A stretch of DNA of 64,000 nt from Geosiphon pyriformis (GCA_016748015.1 JAAOMT010000776.1:555496-619495), one strand, 5' to 3'; positions 46,640 to 57,640 are shown, counted from the stretch's first letter. Notes: generated from the letters alone by a model not told the origin. A program made the numbers and translations.

Positions 46640-47975
46640 TGGTCCAATGATTATGATTGGTTCTAAATCTTATGGAATCTCCTCTGGTTGAACTAGTATT
46701 TGTTGTACTCCCAATTGTGGAATGTTATTGATAGATGATGATGCTATTTGGTGATATGGTTTCAGTTGATCACTATGTACTGCTTTGGTTAAGATTTTGT
46801 TGTCTTATCTTAATTTATAAGCTCCATTTCCAAGAATTTTTTCTATGTAAAATGGTCTGTCTCATTTGGGATCAAATTTTCTATTCCATTGTTTTTTCAC
46901 TTTGGTACGATATAGAAATACTTTGTCTCCAATCTTGAATTCAACTGGTTAACTGGTAATTGGTTATTGTGTTATTTTTTTTGCTTTTTTTGAGACTTTT
47001 GAATGTTATCAGCTGCTTTTCGTTGTTTGTTTTCTAGTGTTTCCATTATGTTATATGTTTTTCTTAACAATGTTTCTTGGAAATTAGCTTCTGTTATTAA
47101 TTCAATTGAATATGTGTTGATCTCTATCTCAACTGGTAATGTTGCTGTTCTATCATATACTAATTCAAATGGTGTTGTTTGTATAGTATTTTGTTTTATT
47201 GTTTGATAAGCAAATAATACTGATGGTATAAACAAATCCCATTTATTTTGGTTTTCTTGACTGATTTTGGCAATTGTTTCACACAATGTTCTATTGAATC
47301 TTTCAACTAGTCCATTGGTTTGTGGATAATATGGTGATGATAATGGTTTTTTTATTCCAAATCTCTGACTTAATTCTGTTAATGTTTTATTCATGAAATA
47401 AGTTCCTTGATCTGATAGTAGTTCTTTTGAATATCTGTGTCAACATATCAAATGTTGATGGATGAATTTGGCAATGGATTCTGCATCTGCTTTTTGAATG
47501 GCTTTTGCTTCTGGCCATTTTGTAAGATAGTCTATAGCTACTGCAATATATCTGTTGCTTCTATTGGTGATTGTTAATGGTCCAACTAAGTCAATTTCAA
47601 TGCAATTAAATGGTTGTCTTACTTTGATTGGTCTTAATGGTTTACTGGATTTTGTTCCACCTTTTCTTTGACAAGCATTACAACTTTAAACATATTGGAT
47701 TATGTCTGAATACATTAATGGCCAATAGTATCTTTTTCTGGTTTTTTTTATGATTGCTTCTTTATGAAAATGTCCTGCTGTTGGATCTGAATACATGTTA
47801 AACAATATTGTTTTTTTTTTGATTCTGTAATTACTCTGATTGGTTGGTCTGAATTTCTTCTGTTTTTCCAGTAAAATATATTTTGATAATTAATAAAATA
47901 TTTTGATTGCTGTTTTATGTTGTTTTGTTCTTTTTGAGATAATTTTTCCTTGAACAATTGAGTATTTATATAATG
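46640..47975 (-). pseudogene. Ty3-C integrase (broken)
   Basis: N-terminal part near 47700-47957. The core has IEIDLVGPL (first Asp present), then the 46972-47394 frame with SPYYPQTNGLVERFNRTLC (Glu of the triad). The C-terminal domain ends near 46790, followed by PQLGVQQILVQPEEIP and LEPIIII. Stops and a shift lie near 47690, 47440 and 46970. No chromodomain. Confidence 0.85.
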
Positions 47976-48354
47976 CTAGAGTTGTTGATATTTTTGTGTG
48001 TTCATCTTTTGTTATATTTTTTGGGTTGAAATGTTTTTAGATTTGTCTCATTCATAACAATTTGTTGGCATTTTCATTGTTTTTTTTCTTTTTATAATAT
48101 ACTGTATAATTAAATGATGAAAATTCTATTTTCCATCTGGCATGGTAATTGTCTGCAAATTTTTGTTTCTGGATTGAAGTCAATTCTTTGTGATCCATAT
48201 ATATTTCAAACTTTTGGCTCAAGTATTCTCTCTATTTGATGATAGTCCAATAGATTGCTAAGTGTTCCAGTACTGGAGTTCCATAATTCTTTTTAGCTGA
48301 ACTTAAACTTCTACTGGCATAAGCTACTGGATGCTCTTTTTCATTGGGTTTTTT
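47976..48354 (-). pseudogene. Ty3-C RNase H C-terminal part and linker (decayed)
   Basis: Region between the RT/RNase H frame and integrase. Stop-rich; it corresponds to the second half of RNase H. Recognised mainly by position and by codons such as YIIKRKKTMKMPTN in one frame. Confidence 0.55.
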
Positions 48355-49390
48355 CTATGATAGCACTGCTTCCAATGCTTGACTTGATGAATCAGTAGTA
48401 ATGATGAATGGTTTGTTGTGATTTGAATACATCAATACTAAAGCTTGGATAAGCTTTTTTCTTAATGTGTCAAATGCTTCTTGTTGAGCTTCAGTCCATT
48501 TATACTTCACATTCTTGGTTTGTAGATGGTGAAATGGCTGAGCTAGTTTAGAAAAGTCCTTGATGAAGTGGCAATAGTAGTCTGCAAATCCCAAAAATGC
48601 TCTTAGTTTTAACAAGTTGGCTGGTACTGGAAAATTCTTAACTACTTTGATCTTGTCTGGATCTGTTTTGATTCCATCTTTGCTCATCACATGTCTCAAA
48701 AACTTGAATTCAGTTTTTTCAAAGAAACATTTGATTGCATTTAGTTTCAATCCAGTTCTTCTTAACTTTTCAAATACTTGTTGGAGATGATGCAAATGAT
48801 CATCAAATGTTTTTGAGAACACATTGGTGTTATCCAAGTATACAACTACTGATTTCCATAGTAATCCAGTATAGACAATTTCCATGAGCCATTGGAATGT
48901 TGCTGGAGCATTCATCAAGCCAAATGGCATGACTTCAAACTCAAAATTGCTTTCTCTTGTGGTAAATGCTGTTTTTTCTTTGTCAGCTGGATCCATAGCT
49001 ACTTGTTAGTAACCACTATCTAAGTCCAGTGTTGAGAATTATTTATTTCCTCCAAAAGCATTGAATAGTTCTTGGATTTTTGAAGTTGGATAGCTATCAC
49101 TTTTTGTTACTCCATTCAATTTCTGGTAGTTTATACAAAAACGGATTTTTCTATTCTTCTTACAAACTAGTACTACTGGTGATGACTATGGATTCATTGA
49201 TGGCTGAATTAGCCTGTTGTTAAGCATTCAGTTGATTTCTTGATGAATGATCTTATGGCTAGCTGGTGGTACTCTGTATGCTCTTTGTTTAATTGGCATT
49301 GCATTTTCAGTCTTGATCTGATGCTGGATAATATTGATTCGGCCAAATTCATTTTTGCTAGCAAAGATGTCATTGAAATTATTAAGTAAC
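48355..49390 (-). pseudogene. Ty3-C reverse transcriptase and start of RNase H
   Basis: N-terminal RT blocks upstream of 48996 (LNNRLIQPS, INYQKLNGVTKSD, FSTLDLDSGY, then a stop at a Trp position). Then a long 213-codon frame: VMPFGLMNAPATFQWLME, VVYLDNTNVFSKTFDDH, LRAFLGFADYYCHFIKDFS and ITTDSSSQALEAVLS (RNase H start). The YLDD-type motif reads YLDN. Stops at TGG and CAG positions break the polyprotein. Confidence 0.88.
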
Positions 49391-49407
49391 ATCTTGAGTT
49401 ACATCCA

Positions 49408-50262
49408 TTAAAGTAGATCTAGATTTCCCATGTTCATCTGTTCTAATTGTTCTGGTTGGAGCAAATAATATTTATTTCGTCCATAGATGGTTTGTAATAT
49501 AATGTCCACATATTTGCAAAGCTGTGGAAAATCTGGAATGTGATTTGGTGGTTGATCTTCAACTTTAGTGGTCAAATATTCAATAATAGTTTCCTTTGGT
49601 ATTTTAATAACACTTCCAGTTGTGTTGTAGATGGGAATTTTGATGTTTTTGGGACTTTTGGCTAATATGTAAAGATTAGTGAGTCCAATCTCTCCTGATT
49701 CACAAATGGTGGCTTCTGCTTCAAACAACTGAGCCTGATTCTTTACTTCTCTTTTTATAGGTAACATATACTGGTCATATAGTGGAATAGAAATTGATTG
49801 ATGGATTGAGATAATTTCTCCTTTGTCAATAACCTTTTCCTTCGCCATATTAACTGGTATGTCTATTCTACTCATAGATTCAAATCTCTGTATCCCTCTA
49901 GCAATAATCTCTAATTCTTCCCTGTTTCCTACTGACACTAATTGAGCTATTTTTACCAAAGGTAGGAATATTGCTTGTGTTATCTTTTTGTTTGGCTCTA
50001 TAATATAGGTCTTTTCAGAGTCATTTTGTAGCATAGCAATAATATTTCCTACATACTCTGCATCAATTATTTCTCCTCTGATGTTGATTCCTTTTTTTGC
50101 TAGGCTACTCCTAGATGCTAATTGAACCATAGTTGTTGCTAGAATTTTCAGAGCTATTTTGAGATCAATACATGTGCACAAATTTGGTTCCAATTTGATG
50201 GCTTCTTTTCCCGAATATTTCAGATCAAACTCTGTGTCAGTATTATGTGTGTGTTCTAGCAT
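49408..50262 (-). pseudogene. Ty3-C dUTPase-like domain and linker
   Basis: A 284-codon frame. Motifs: TEFDLKYSG (10-18), SRSSLAKKGI (50-59), GEIIDAEYVGNI (63-74), NKKITQ (91-96) and ARGIQRFESMS (121-131). The last is a degraded form of the usual GFGSTG loop: Gly to Arg, Gly to Glu, Thr to Met and Gly to Ser are all single transitions. The motif-3 Asp is kept. A C-terminal beta-rich part (NLYILAKSPKNIKIPIYNTT) precedes RT. The altered P-loop-like motif 5 predicts loss of dUTPase activity in this copy. Confidence 0.85.
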
Positions 50263-50286
50263 GATATCTTCATTATTGTTATTATA

Positions 50287-51300
50287 CTATTTGAGTTTCT
50301 GCTCTTTAGATAGATCAGGAAGTGCAATATATATTTTGGGGTTTGAATTGGAGTCTGAATCACTGATATTTTTGTTGTCATTTTGAGTGGAGCTGGAACC
50401 ATTATTTTCATCATCGTTATTGCCAGAGTTTGAATTGGAATTGAAAATTGATTCTGATTCCAATGCACAGTTGTTGATTGGTTCTTCTTCTTTTGGGATT
50501 GTGTAAATCATGCATGATGGTAGATTGTAAATGAGGTCACATTTATTACAATATTGAAAGTCACATGGAATCAAACAGTGGTCACATAGTCAAGTGTTAA
50601 TTTCTTCCAAGCGTTGCTCCTGCTCTTCTTTTATAGGTGCTAGCTCTTGATAATGTTCATAAAATTGTTTTGGATCTAGGAGATTTATAACTGGTTCTGG
50701 GTCTCAGTTGAGTTTTATAGGTTCAGGTGAGTTATTTTTAATTGTTTTTATCTCTTCTGGTATTACTCCTTCAATTTTGGCGAGTACCATTCACCAGATT
50801 TTGTTATTGTCATGTAGACATCCATCCAGATGTTTGATGGCTGATCTTCAGGCAGTGTCTATGGACATTCCTTTTCTCATCCAGTTGCTTATGAGAATTG
50901 TGTATTGACACAATTTATTGCATGTTCCTCCTTGCCCAGGAATGTTGTTTCACATTCCTTCATCCAGAAAAGTTTTTCCACAAGCCAAGCATGGTTCATT
51001 GTTCCATTTCCCAACCCATTTTGGCCTTTTAAAGTGTTCAATGATGCATGGGTGGCAGTAAAATTTTGTTGTCAAAGTGTACTCCTCATCATCTTTACAA
51101 CAAGTGCCCATTAATGACAATTTTTTGTTGCAATTAACACATACCAGTTTTGAGCAGTGATAAGTAAATCAGTAGGATATAGTGTAGGAATTATAAGTGG
51201 GATTGCTGTCGGTTGTTGGTTTTTCTTCCTTCTCCTTTCCTTTTTCCTTTTTGTCTTCTTTTTATTCCCAATTTATTTGTTCTTCCTGGTTGTTGTCAGT
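50287..51300 (-). pseudogene. Ty3-C Cys-rich module (unknown function)
   Basis: Reads CVNCNKKLSLMGTC, FYCHPCIIEHFKRPKW, CLACGKTFLDEG, GTCNKLCQYTILISNW, a helical/acidic stretch and then CDHCLIPCDFQYCNKC. An acidic Ser/Asn-rich tract (SNSNSGNNDDENNGS) leads to the dUTPase. Cys spacing matches Ty3-B. In-frame stops near 50930, 50855 and 50590. Possibly zinc-binding; no known domain recognised. Confidence 0.65.
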
Positions 51301-51321
51301 TTCCTAGGCTTGGTTGGCTTT

Positions 51322-52053
51322 TTAGATAAGTTTTTCACTCTGCTTTTTTTTGCTGTTGTCATTCCATGAAGATACTGGTGGCAGCTTATTGTGTTCAGTG
51401 TCAGCCCAGAAAACTTGGTAGGCTTTCCAAGTAGGTTTTTTCTCCTCTTTTTCAAATTCGATAAGTGGGGTTGTTGAGTTAATGGTCTTGAAATGACCAT
51501 ACATGGCTGGTACATGTGTGTGTTGGCCGTTCTGGCTAATTTGAAGCTTCTGCATATTCCAATCAAGCAATGCATTGGTTTTGGATAGCCAATCATTCCT
51601 CATGAGTGCTTGGTATTGGGTGGCTTCCATAACCAGTACTTTGATTGGGACCATAATACTGTTGACTTTGATGAAAAAGTTGTCAATCTTACCAATAAGA
51701 GTTTTTGTTGCTCCATCAGTGGTTATGATCCTGGCACTGACAGTGCAATCAACTCAGTGACCTAATTGGTCCATGAGTTGTTTTGTAATAATACTGCTTG
51801 CTGATCCACTGTCTAAGATCAGTTTGATGGAATGGTCATCAACTTTGGCATCAGTATACATGGTCATAATAGGTTTTTCTTCTAAAACAGCTCCACTAAA
51901 TAACAGCGTGGTCGACAGTTCTTCGAGTTTAAATGGGAAAATAGTGTCCAGTGATTCATTTTTGGTGATAGTAGCTGGTGGAATGTTGCTAATAAGTGTT
52001 GGTTGTTGATTGGTCTCCAGATTATTGAGTTGGGCATCTTCTGTGGTAACCAA
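51322..52053 (-). pseudogene. Ty3-C aspartic protease domain
   Basis: IKLILDSGSASSIITKQLM in 51754-52053 is an intact DSG active site. Past a stop at 51754 the fold continues as VLVMEATQYQALMRNDWL and LDWNMQKLQIS in 51322-51654. It would process Gag-Pol. Confidence 0.82.
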
Positions 52054-52059
52054 GAAACT

Positions 52060-54190
52060 TAAATAGTTCTGGAAATTTGGGTTTTGGGCATACCTAGTGC
52101 CTGAATTCTGTTGTCAAGATCCTGCTGGTTGTGTGAAAGAACTGGGGATTAGTTGGTAAACAACCAATGACAATCTCTAGCTTTGTTGGGTCAATCTCAG
52201 CCTTTGGATTCCGTTTTAAGGTAAGTTTTGTGGTGGTGTTTGAATTTGTTGGGGCTGATAGATTATCTAAGGCTGCAGCTAATAAATGGGTTATGACTGT
52301 GGTTGATAAATTGTCAGTGTTATCAGTTGATAAATTGGTACTTAATATACTGGTGGATAATAAAGTGGCTGTTGGGTCATAGGTATGTAATTCTGATAAT
52401 ATAACTCTGAGTTTGGTAGATTATTCGGAATTTGAAACCAGTGATCGAGATTTCAATATTGATTTTCCGATTATTGGTTATTTAAGTGATGATGGCAATT
52501 AATTTGTAGGTGTCTTTGTTTACCACAATAGTGGCAAACATGCATTTCTTGTTGCCACTGTTGATTGGTCAATGATAATGGACATAACTGATTTTGGAAA
52601 CAATTTGCATTTCTGGAATTATTGTGTCATTGTGGTGGTTGATAAATTGCGCAATTGTCAGCTATAGTATCCCTCTAATTTCTGATTGATGGAATCACTA
52701 AATTGTTTCAATTTGGAATCCAATTCAGATAATCCATTCATTACTAGATTAATGGCTTGGGCATGGTTAGCTTCAAGTTCAACAGCTTCAAAATCTTGGG
52801 CATTTGTGATGGCTGCTTGCAGATTAATAGGATGCAATAAACATACACATTGCAGAATACTACTGCATAATCCATAAATAAACTGATTTAGGATCTGGGC
52901 CACTGTGAAATAATTGGTGTCAATGGCTTAGATCTGATGCAGATTCTTGTGGAAGTGTTCTAAGTAAGTAGTGACTGATTTATTTTCTCCTTGTTTGATG
53001 GTAGTGAATGTGTTTGCTAGCTTGTTAATGCTGTTATTGTTGTTGAAGTATTTTAAGAACTCAATTTTGAATGCATTGAAATCTTGGGGTTTGTTGATCA
53101 GGCTTTGGTACCATAAATTGGCAGTATTCTGTAGAAAATATGGGATGGCTTGCATGGCTCTGACATCATTTCATCCATTAGCTGCAATGGTTTTCTCCAC
53201 ATTATTTAGCCATACTTGGGCATTGTCCTCTTTGCCAGTGAATTTTTCGAGTTTGGCTATTGGTGTGTATGCCATTGGATCTAAGTTGGGTTGTGATTGC
53301 TGTTGAATTTGTTGTTGAGATAGCAGTTGTGGCTGTTGTTGCTGTTGGGCATTTGGTAAAGCTGGTGGTGAATTGATCACGATTACTGGAGGTAAGTACT
53401 GATTAATTACATTGGGGTTTTGATTATTCTGATTTTCCAGAGTTTGATTAACCAGAGTTTTAATTTCTGAATATTCTAGGATCAGGTTTTGCTTATTAAC
53501 TTCTTAATCACTACTCTCTTCTTCCTTAGAGTCAGTTATTTCCCAAGAACTAATGGTTCCAAAATCTGGTTGTGGTGGTGGTAATCAAATTCCTGATGGC
53601 ATTGGGAATTGTAATTTAAATTCCTTGAAATAATTGCCATATGTTCCTAATAACTCTGCCTTTTTTTTTGTTTACTTTGGAATAGGATTCTGTTTAGTGA
53701 TGTTGTCGTGCTTGTTGTAGCTGTGTTTATTATATTGATAGTGCTTCTGAGTGTGTAGTAATATGATGGATTAGCAGGTGAATCAAACCTTTGTTTCTTC
53801 CAAGTAAGTAGTTGGATTTGCTTTGGTGTTCCTGCTGGTGTTTGTAGCCTTCCTTTGCCTTTGTCTGCAAAAGTGATAGAAAATTTCTGTTTGGTGTATT
53901 TTTCAATTTCTCTGTTTATTTCTGTAATTAGGGGTGCAAATAGGTAATTTTGTGGAAGGGTAGTGCTTTGGAGTAATTCACTGAAGAAGTTGTTGAAGAC
54001 AAATTCTGGATCTTCTTGGCCTCCCAAGTAATATACTATTCTTTCGTTGACATAGCAATTAAAAGCTGATTTGGTTGGCCAACTATTATTTGTTAATCCG
54101 AGATGAGTGTGATAGTGTTGAAATAAGAATTTTGCAAATCCTAAATAGTTTGTTCCTATTTCTTCAGATTCTGCCACTGTTTAGATGATT
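52060..54190 (-). pseudogene. Ty3-C gag (broken)
   Basis: N-terminal frame 53647-54177 starts GTG GCA with no in-frame ATG. The capsid-like part is 52658-53380 (AKLEKFTGKEDNAQVWLNN, FLQNTANLWYQSL, FLKYFNNNNS, VTTYLEHFHKNLHQI, then LKQFSDSINQKLEG). A Gln-rich stretch (NAQQQQQPQLLSQQQIQQQ) precedes it. The zinc-knuckle region near 52520-52570 is decayed. Breaks at TAG/TGA near 53160, 52925 and 52657. Confidence 0.8.
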
Positions 54191-54220
54191 ATGGTTGGTG
54201 CTGTTCTCTGTAGAATTATA

Positions 54221-54237
54221 CCTCACAGGAAGCACCA
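54221..54237 (-). promoter_or_regulatory. Ty3-C tRNA primer binding site
   Basis: TGGTGCTTCCTGTGAGG on the - strand, two bases inside the 5' LTR. The complementary tRNA end CCTCACAGGAAGCACCA resembles elongator tRNA-Met (inference). Confidence 0.68.
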
Positions 54238-54239
54238 AA

Positions 54240-55094
54240 TGTTACAGATGATTATTTGGGATCTTAAATCAAATAACAAATCTGTAACTTGGTGCTCAAT
54301 ATCTTGACAATGCTAGTAATACTGGTACATTGGTTGTATCTGAAGGTTTTAGAGTTGAGTCTTTTGTATAATAGACAGAGATTCAATGACAATGTAGTTG
54401 GTTAGTAAGTTGTGTTCTCAATTTCTGTCTTCAGCTTGATGGCCAGTTTATTCTGACAGTCATGCTCTTTTGGTAAGCTATCCATTAATATATATATAAT
54501 TTTATTCTTTTTTCTGGGTTTTTTACCAGGCTATCTGTGACATTAATTACTCAGCGCTTTAATCCTTAATCAGTTAGTATACGATAGTAAAAATCAAAGA
54601 AAAAAAGAAATAAAAGAAAATAAAGAAAGGAGCCAAAGCAATGTGCACGTTAGTATCTCATCAATAGCCATAATCAAGAGCTATTGTTCCAGCATGGTTA
54701 AGTATCAATTACTATCAACATAAAGTGTTGATAGTGGAGAGTAAATTTGGATAGTGAATGATTTATTTATTTAATATTTGTGGATAAAAGATTTCTAACT
54801 TAAGAATTCTCCCTTTTTCTACTTCTAATACTACCACTATATATACATAATTGATGTTCTATGAGATCACTCATATTCCCAAGTGATGTGCTATGATTTT
54901 TTGAGCAATGTGTTCTAATCGTTCCATATTGCTGAACAATATGCTGTGTTTTCTGATATTGCTTCACATTGCTGAGCAATGTGCTGTGATTTCTATAATT
55001 GCTCTATATTGCTGAGCAATGTGTTTATGTGCTACATACTATTTACTCATTGGTCTACTATTCTCTATATCTGTTTTTCTTTTTATGAGTAACA
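54240..55094 (-). repeat. Ty3-C 5' LTR
   Basis: 855 bp. In U3 (about 54885-55025) it has about four units containing the palindrome ATTGCTGAGCAAT, spaced by TGTGCTGTGATTTCT-like sequence. In the first 90 bp it differs from 45105-45917 almost only by transitions. Confidence 0.92.
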
Positions 55095-55270
55095 CCAGAT
55101 GTAAATACTTGTATACTATCAAACTTGTTCATAATCTATGGCTCAATACTAGACTTTAATTTTGTTTCTATGATTATTGAAATCATATTACTAGATTCCA
55201 TGTGCCAATGCACAATATCTTTCTGCTTAGTTGGCACATTGATGTCACAAACATTGCATATAGCAATTTT
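55095..55270 (-). pseudogene. LINE-B ORF2 endonuclease, N-terminal part
   Basis: Reads ISIIIETKLKSSIEP (metal-binding Glu) and NKFDSIQVFTSG, aligning with LINE-A ISIVIEIKLHSSIKP. Interrupted by Ty3-C; continues at 45104. Confidence 0.78.
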
Positions 55271-55280
55271 CCAAACCAAA

Positions 55281-57269
55281 TCACTCATTGGAAAAAAAAA
55301 GCACCTGAAAACTTGATTTAGTACACAACTGATCTAATTTTGCCATAATCAAACCAACAAATGCTTCAAGAGCCACCAACTTAGACTTTAAACAGCTTAT
55401 CTTAATAAACAACACTTTTGAACTACTTGGACCCAGAACTGAGACATCAGAAACAATAAAGAAAGGAAGCAGAAGCACTGACATGGGGCCATCCAAAATT
55501 ATAATTGAACTCAAATCTAAATTAGCAGCTATTAAAGTATTCAAGACATAAGAAAAAAAAAGGGAGCCAGAAGCACCAATTCTAAATTGCTGAACTTGTG
55601 CACAATACCAAAAATCTGATTTATTAAAAGTTTCAAGAAGTATTTTAAAAAGGCCAAGCAAATATTCAAGAATGAGTTATCAACAGAGATGGAAAAAAGA
55701 ATATTATCCAAACTTAAAACACCAGAAAAAGAAAAACCAAGATTAAAACTGAAATAAGTACTACCAGAAAAGCCAGTAAGTGAGACCACTTGGGCCCAAG
55801 ATTTGTCACCAAAAGCAACAAAGTGAGAGATTGGAACACTTTTTTTTTTATACAACTTGGTAAGCCAAAAACAAAATTTTTTAGAAGCAACTTTTTGATA
55901 AGATTTTTTTGACAATGACAGTACAGACACACCTAATATACCACATTTAAAAGCTAAATGTCCAAAATGCCCATATTTCTCACAATAAACCAAATTTATC
56001 CTAGCCCAAAAGAGCTTTACTCTATTGAAAATCAGCTCTGTGTAAAAAACAAATTCCAAATTCTCATCAAAGTCAAAGCCAATCACAGCACAGCAAATCC
56101 TATTACCAGTTTCTATAAATCTATTTATGATACAAGTTTTCTTACCAGCTCCTTCCAAAAAAGTTCCAAGATCATGTGCTATTGTTCTTATCAACAAGAT
56201 AAACAGAAGTGCTCTGAACTGATCCTTAAATGTCCAAATCTTATAATCTTTTATAGTTTTAACTATACACACAGAATTTTTTCTGGTTAAGAATGACTAT
56301 TTTGATACCAACTGATCAGCTTGATTTAATTCAACAAACTCCACCACAGTTTTTTGTCACATTCTAATTAATTGAATCTTAATTAACTTAATATTCTCAA
56401 ATTTGGAAACTGTGACAATAATCATATTATAAGTGTATTTATAGAAAATTTTTTGATTATCACAGCCTAATTTGACTTCATTCCTTGTTTTCTAAGATCA
56501 CTATTTACATTGATTTTTTTTTTCTTGTCAATGAAATGGCTATTTCTATGCTTTTTTTTAAAGTAAAGGTAGATCAAATAATTTTTTCAAAATTTAAAGA
56601 AGTACTGGTCCCCCCAAAACCATTGACAACTGAAAAAATTTCTCTAACAAACTGAGTTTTTGCTATTGCTAATTTCTTTTCTACAGCTGAAAGATTAATA
56701 TCCAAAGTAAAAAATTTCTTAATAGACATTTTAATATGAGTTTTTACCACTTTGGGATTAATCCACCTTTTGTTAAGAGAGATATTGAGAGAAGAAGAGA
56801 GATAAACCATATCCTCATCTATTTCAAAGTCAATAGTACCAACAAAAAAACCACCAATTAAATTAATACTAACTCTCTTAACTTTGGGAGTTATTGTAAT
56901 CAAACTGAAAAAAAAACTACTATTTAAACCCATTGCAGCACCACCAAGCTTATTGTCATTAAACTTACTGTCCATATTCGAATACATATCATCATTGACA
57001 TCAGGTTTGGTCAAAGAAATTTCTTTTTTATCACCAAAGTGCTTAATATTGCCAACAGAAATTTTTTTTTTTTGAGAGAAAGTACTACCAACAGAATTAT
57101 AAAGAGCATCTTTAAGAGCCTTTTTCTTAAACATACTGCTATTTAAAACAGCCTCCAAGTTTACTACAAAAGAGTTATTAACTTGAAAAATGTTGAAGAT
57201 AATGAAATAAGTAAGACAAAAAACAAAAACTTCTTTTTTAAAAAATTGCTCTTTGGGAAATTTGGACAA
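55281..57269 (-). pseudogene. LINE-B ORF1 (broken)
   Basis: N-terminal frame 56574-57269; the likely start is ATG 57134 (MFKKKALKDALYNSVGSTFS), matching the start motif of LINE-A and LINE-C. The C-terminal part 55281-56272 has CEKYGHFGHLAFKC, a CCHC knuckle with the second Cys changed to Tyr, the same position as in LINE-A. A stop-rich gap lies at 56280-56570. Probably an RNA-binding protein. Confidence 0.75.
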
Positions 57270-57304
57270 AGAAGAGAAAGAAGTTTTTTTTTATTTTTTT
57301 ATTT

Positions 57305-57613
57305 GACAATATTATTTATATTAAGTATATAATTAATTAATAATATTAATAGTCTTGTTAATTTTTATTTTGGTAATAATGCTATTAAACAGCCAAAACT
57401 TTTTGGTTTTAAAATTATTCAAAAAAATTGTTTTTACAATTATCTTTATAAATAAAAAGATTTTTAAAGTAATAATATTCTTAAAAACTATAAAAAAAAT
57501 AATTATCATAAAAACAGAAGTTTCTTTAATTCACTAAAATAAATAGTTTTTAAGATATTTAAAAGTAAACAAATAATTAATTGGTTAGACCTTAAAATAA
57601 AATACGAAATTAT
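57305..57613. other. AT-rich spacer
   Basis: Between the LINE-B 5' end and the pogo-like element. No gene seen; the small + frame 57355-57537 is Ile/Lys-rich and without recognisable similarity. Confidence 0.5.
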
Positions 57614-57615
57614 TA

Positions 57616-57640
57616 TAGTCAGACCTCTATAAAAGAACAC
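57616..57640. repeat. Left terminal inverted repeat of pogo-like element
   Basis: Inverted copy of 59676-59700; both contain GTCAGACCTC and ATAAAAGAAC. Confidence 0.88.

Larger units (their letters stand above)
45105..55094 (-). mobile_element. Ty3/gypsy-type LTR retrotransposon Ty3-C with dUTPase
   Basis: LTRs 45105-45917 and 54240-55094 (TGTTAC...GTAACA) and target duplication CCAG (45101-45104 and 55095-55098). Same module order as Ty3-B: gag, protease, Cys-rich, dUTPase, RT, RNase H, integrase, extra ORF. The closest relative in the window is the decayed Ty3-D. It has many open stretches but also in-frame stops, so it is non-autonomous now. It inserted into the LINE-B endonuclease. Confidence 0.92.
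30682..57285 (-). mobile_element. Non-LTR retrotransposon LINE-B, split by Ty3-B and Ty3-C
   Basis: A second near-full-length LINE of the LINE-A type, in three blocks: 3' tail 30682-30690, body 40552-45104 and 5' part 55095-57285. Excising Ty3-B (duplication ATGT) and Ty3-C (duplication CCAG) rejoins the blocks. Across the Ty3-C site the endonuclease frame reads straight through (VFTSG then LNKSFLGAG). The 5' end AAAACTTCTTTC matches LINE-A. A possible 19-bp target duplication (T7-A-T7-A-T3) is at 30663-30681 and 57286-57304, but it is low complexity and so uncertain. ORFs contain stops and frameshifts. Confidence 0.85.
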
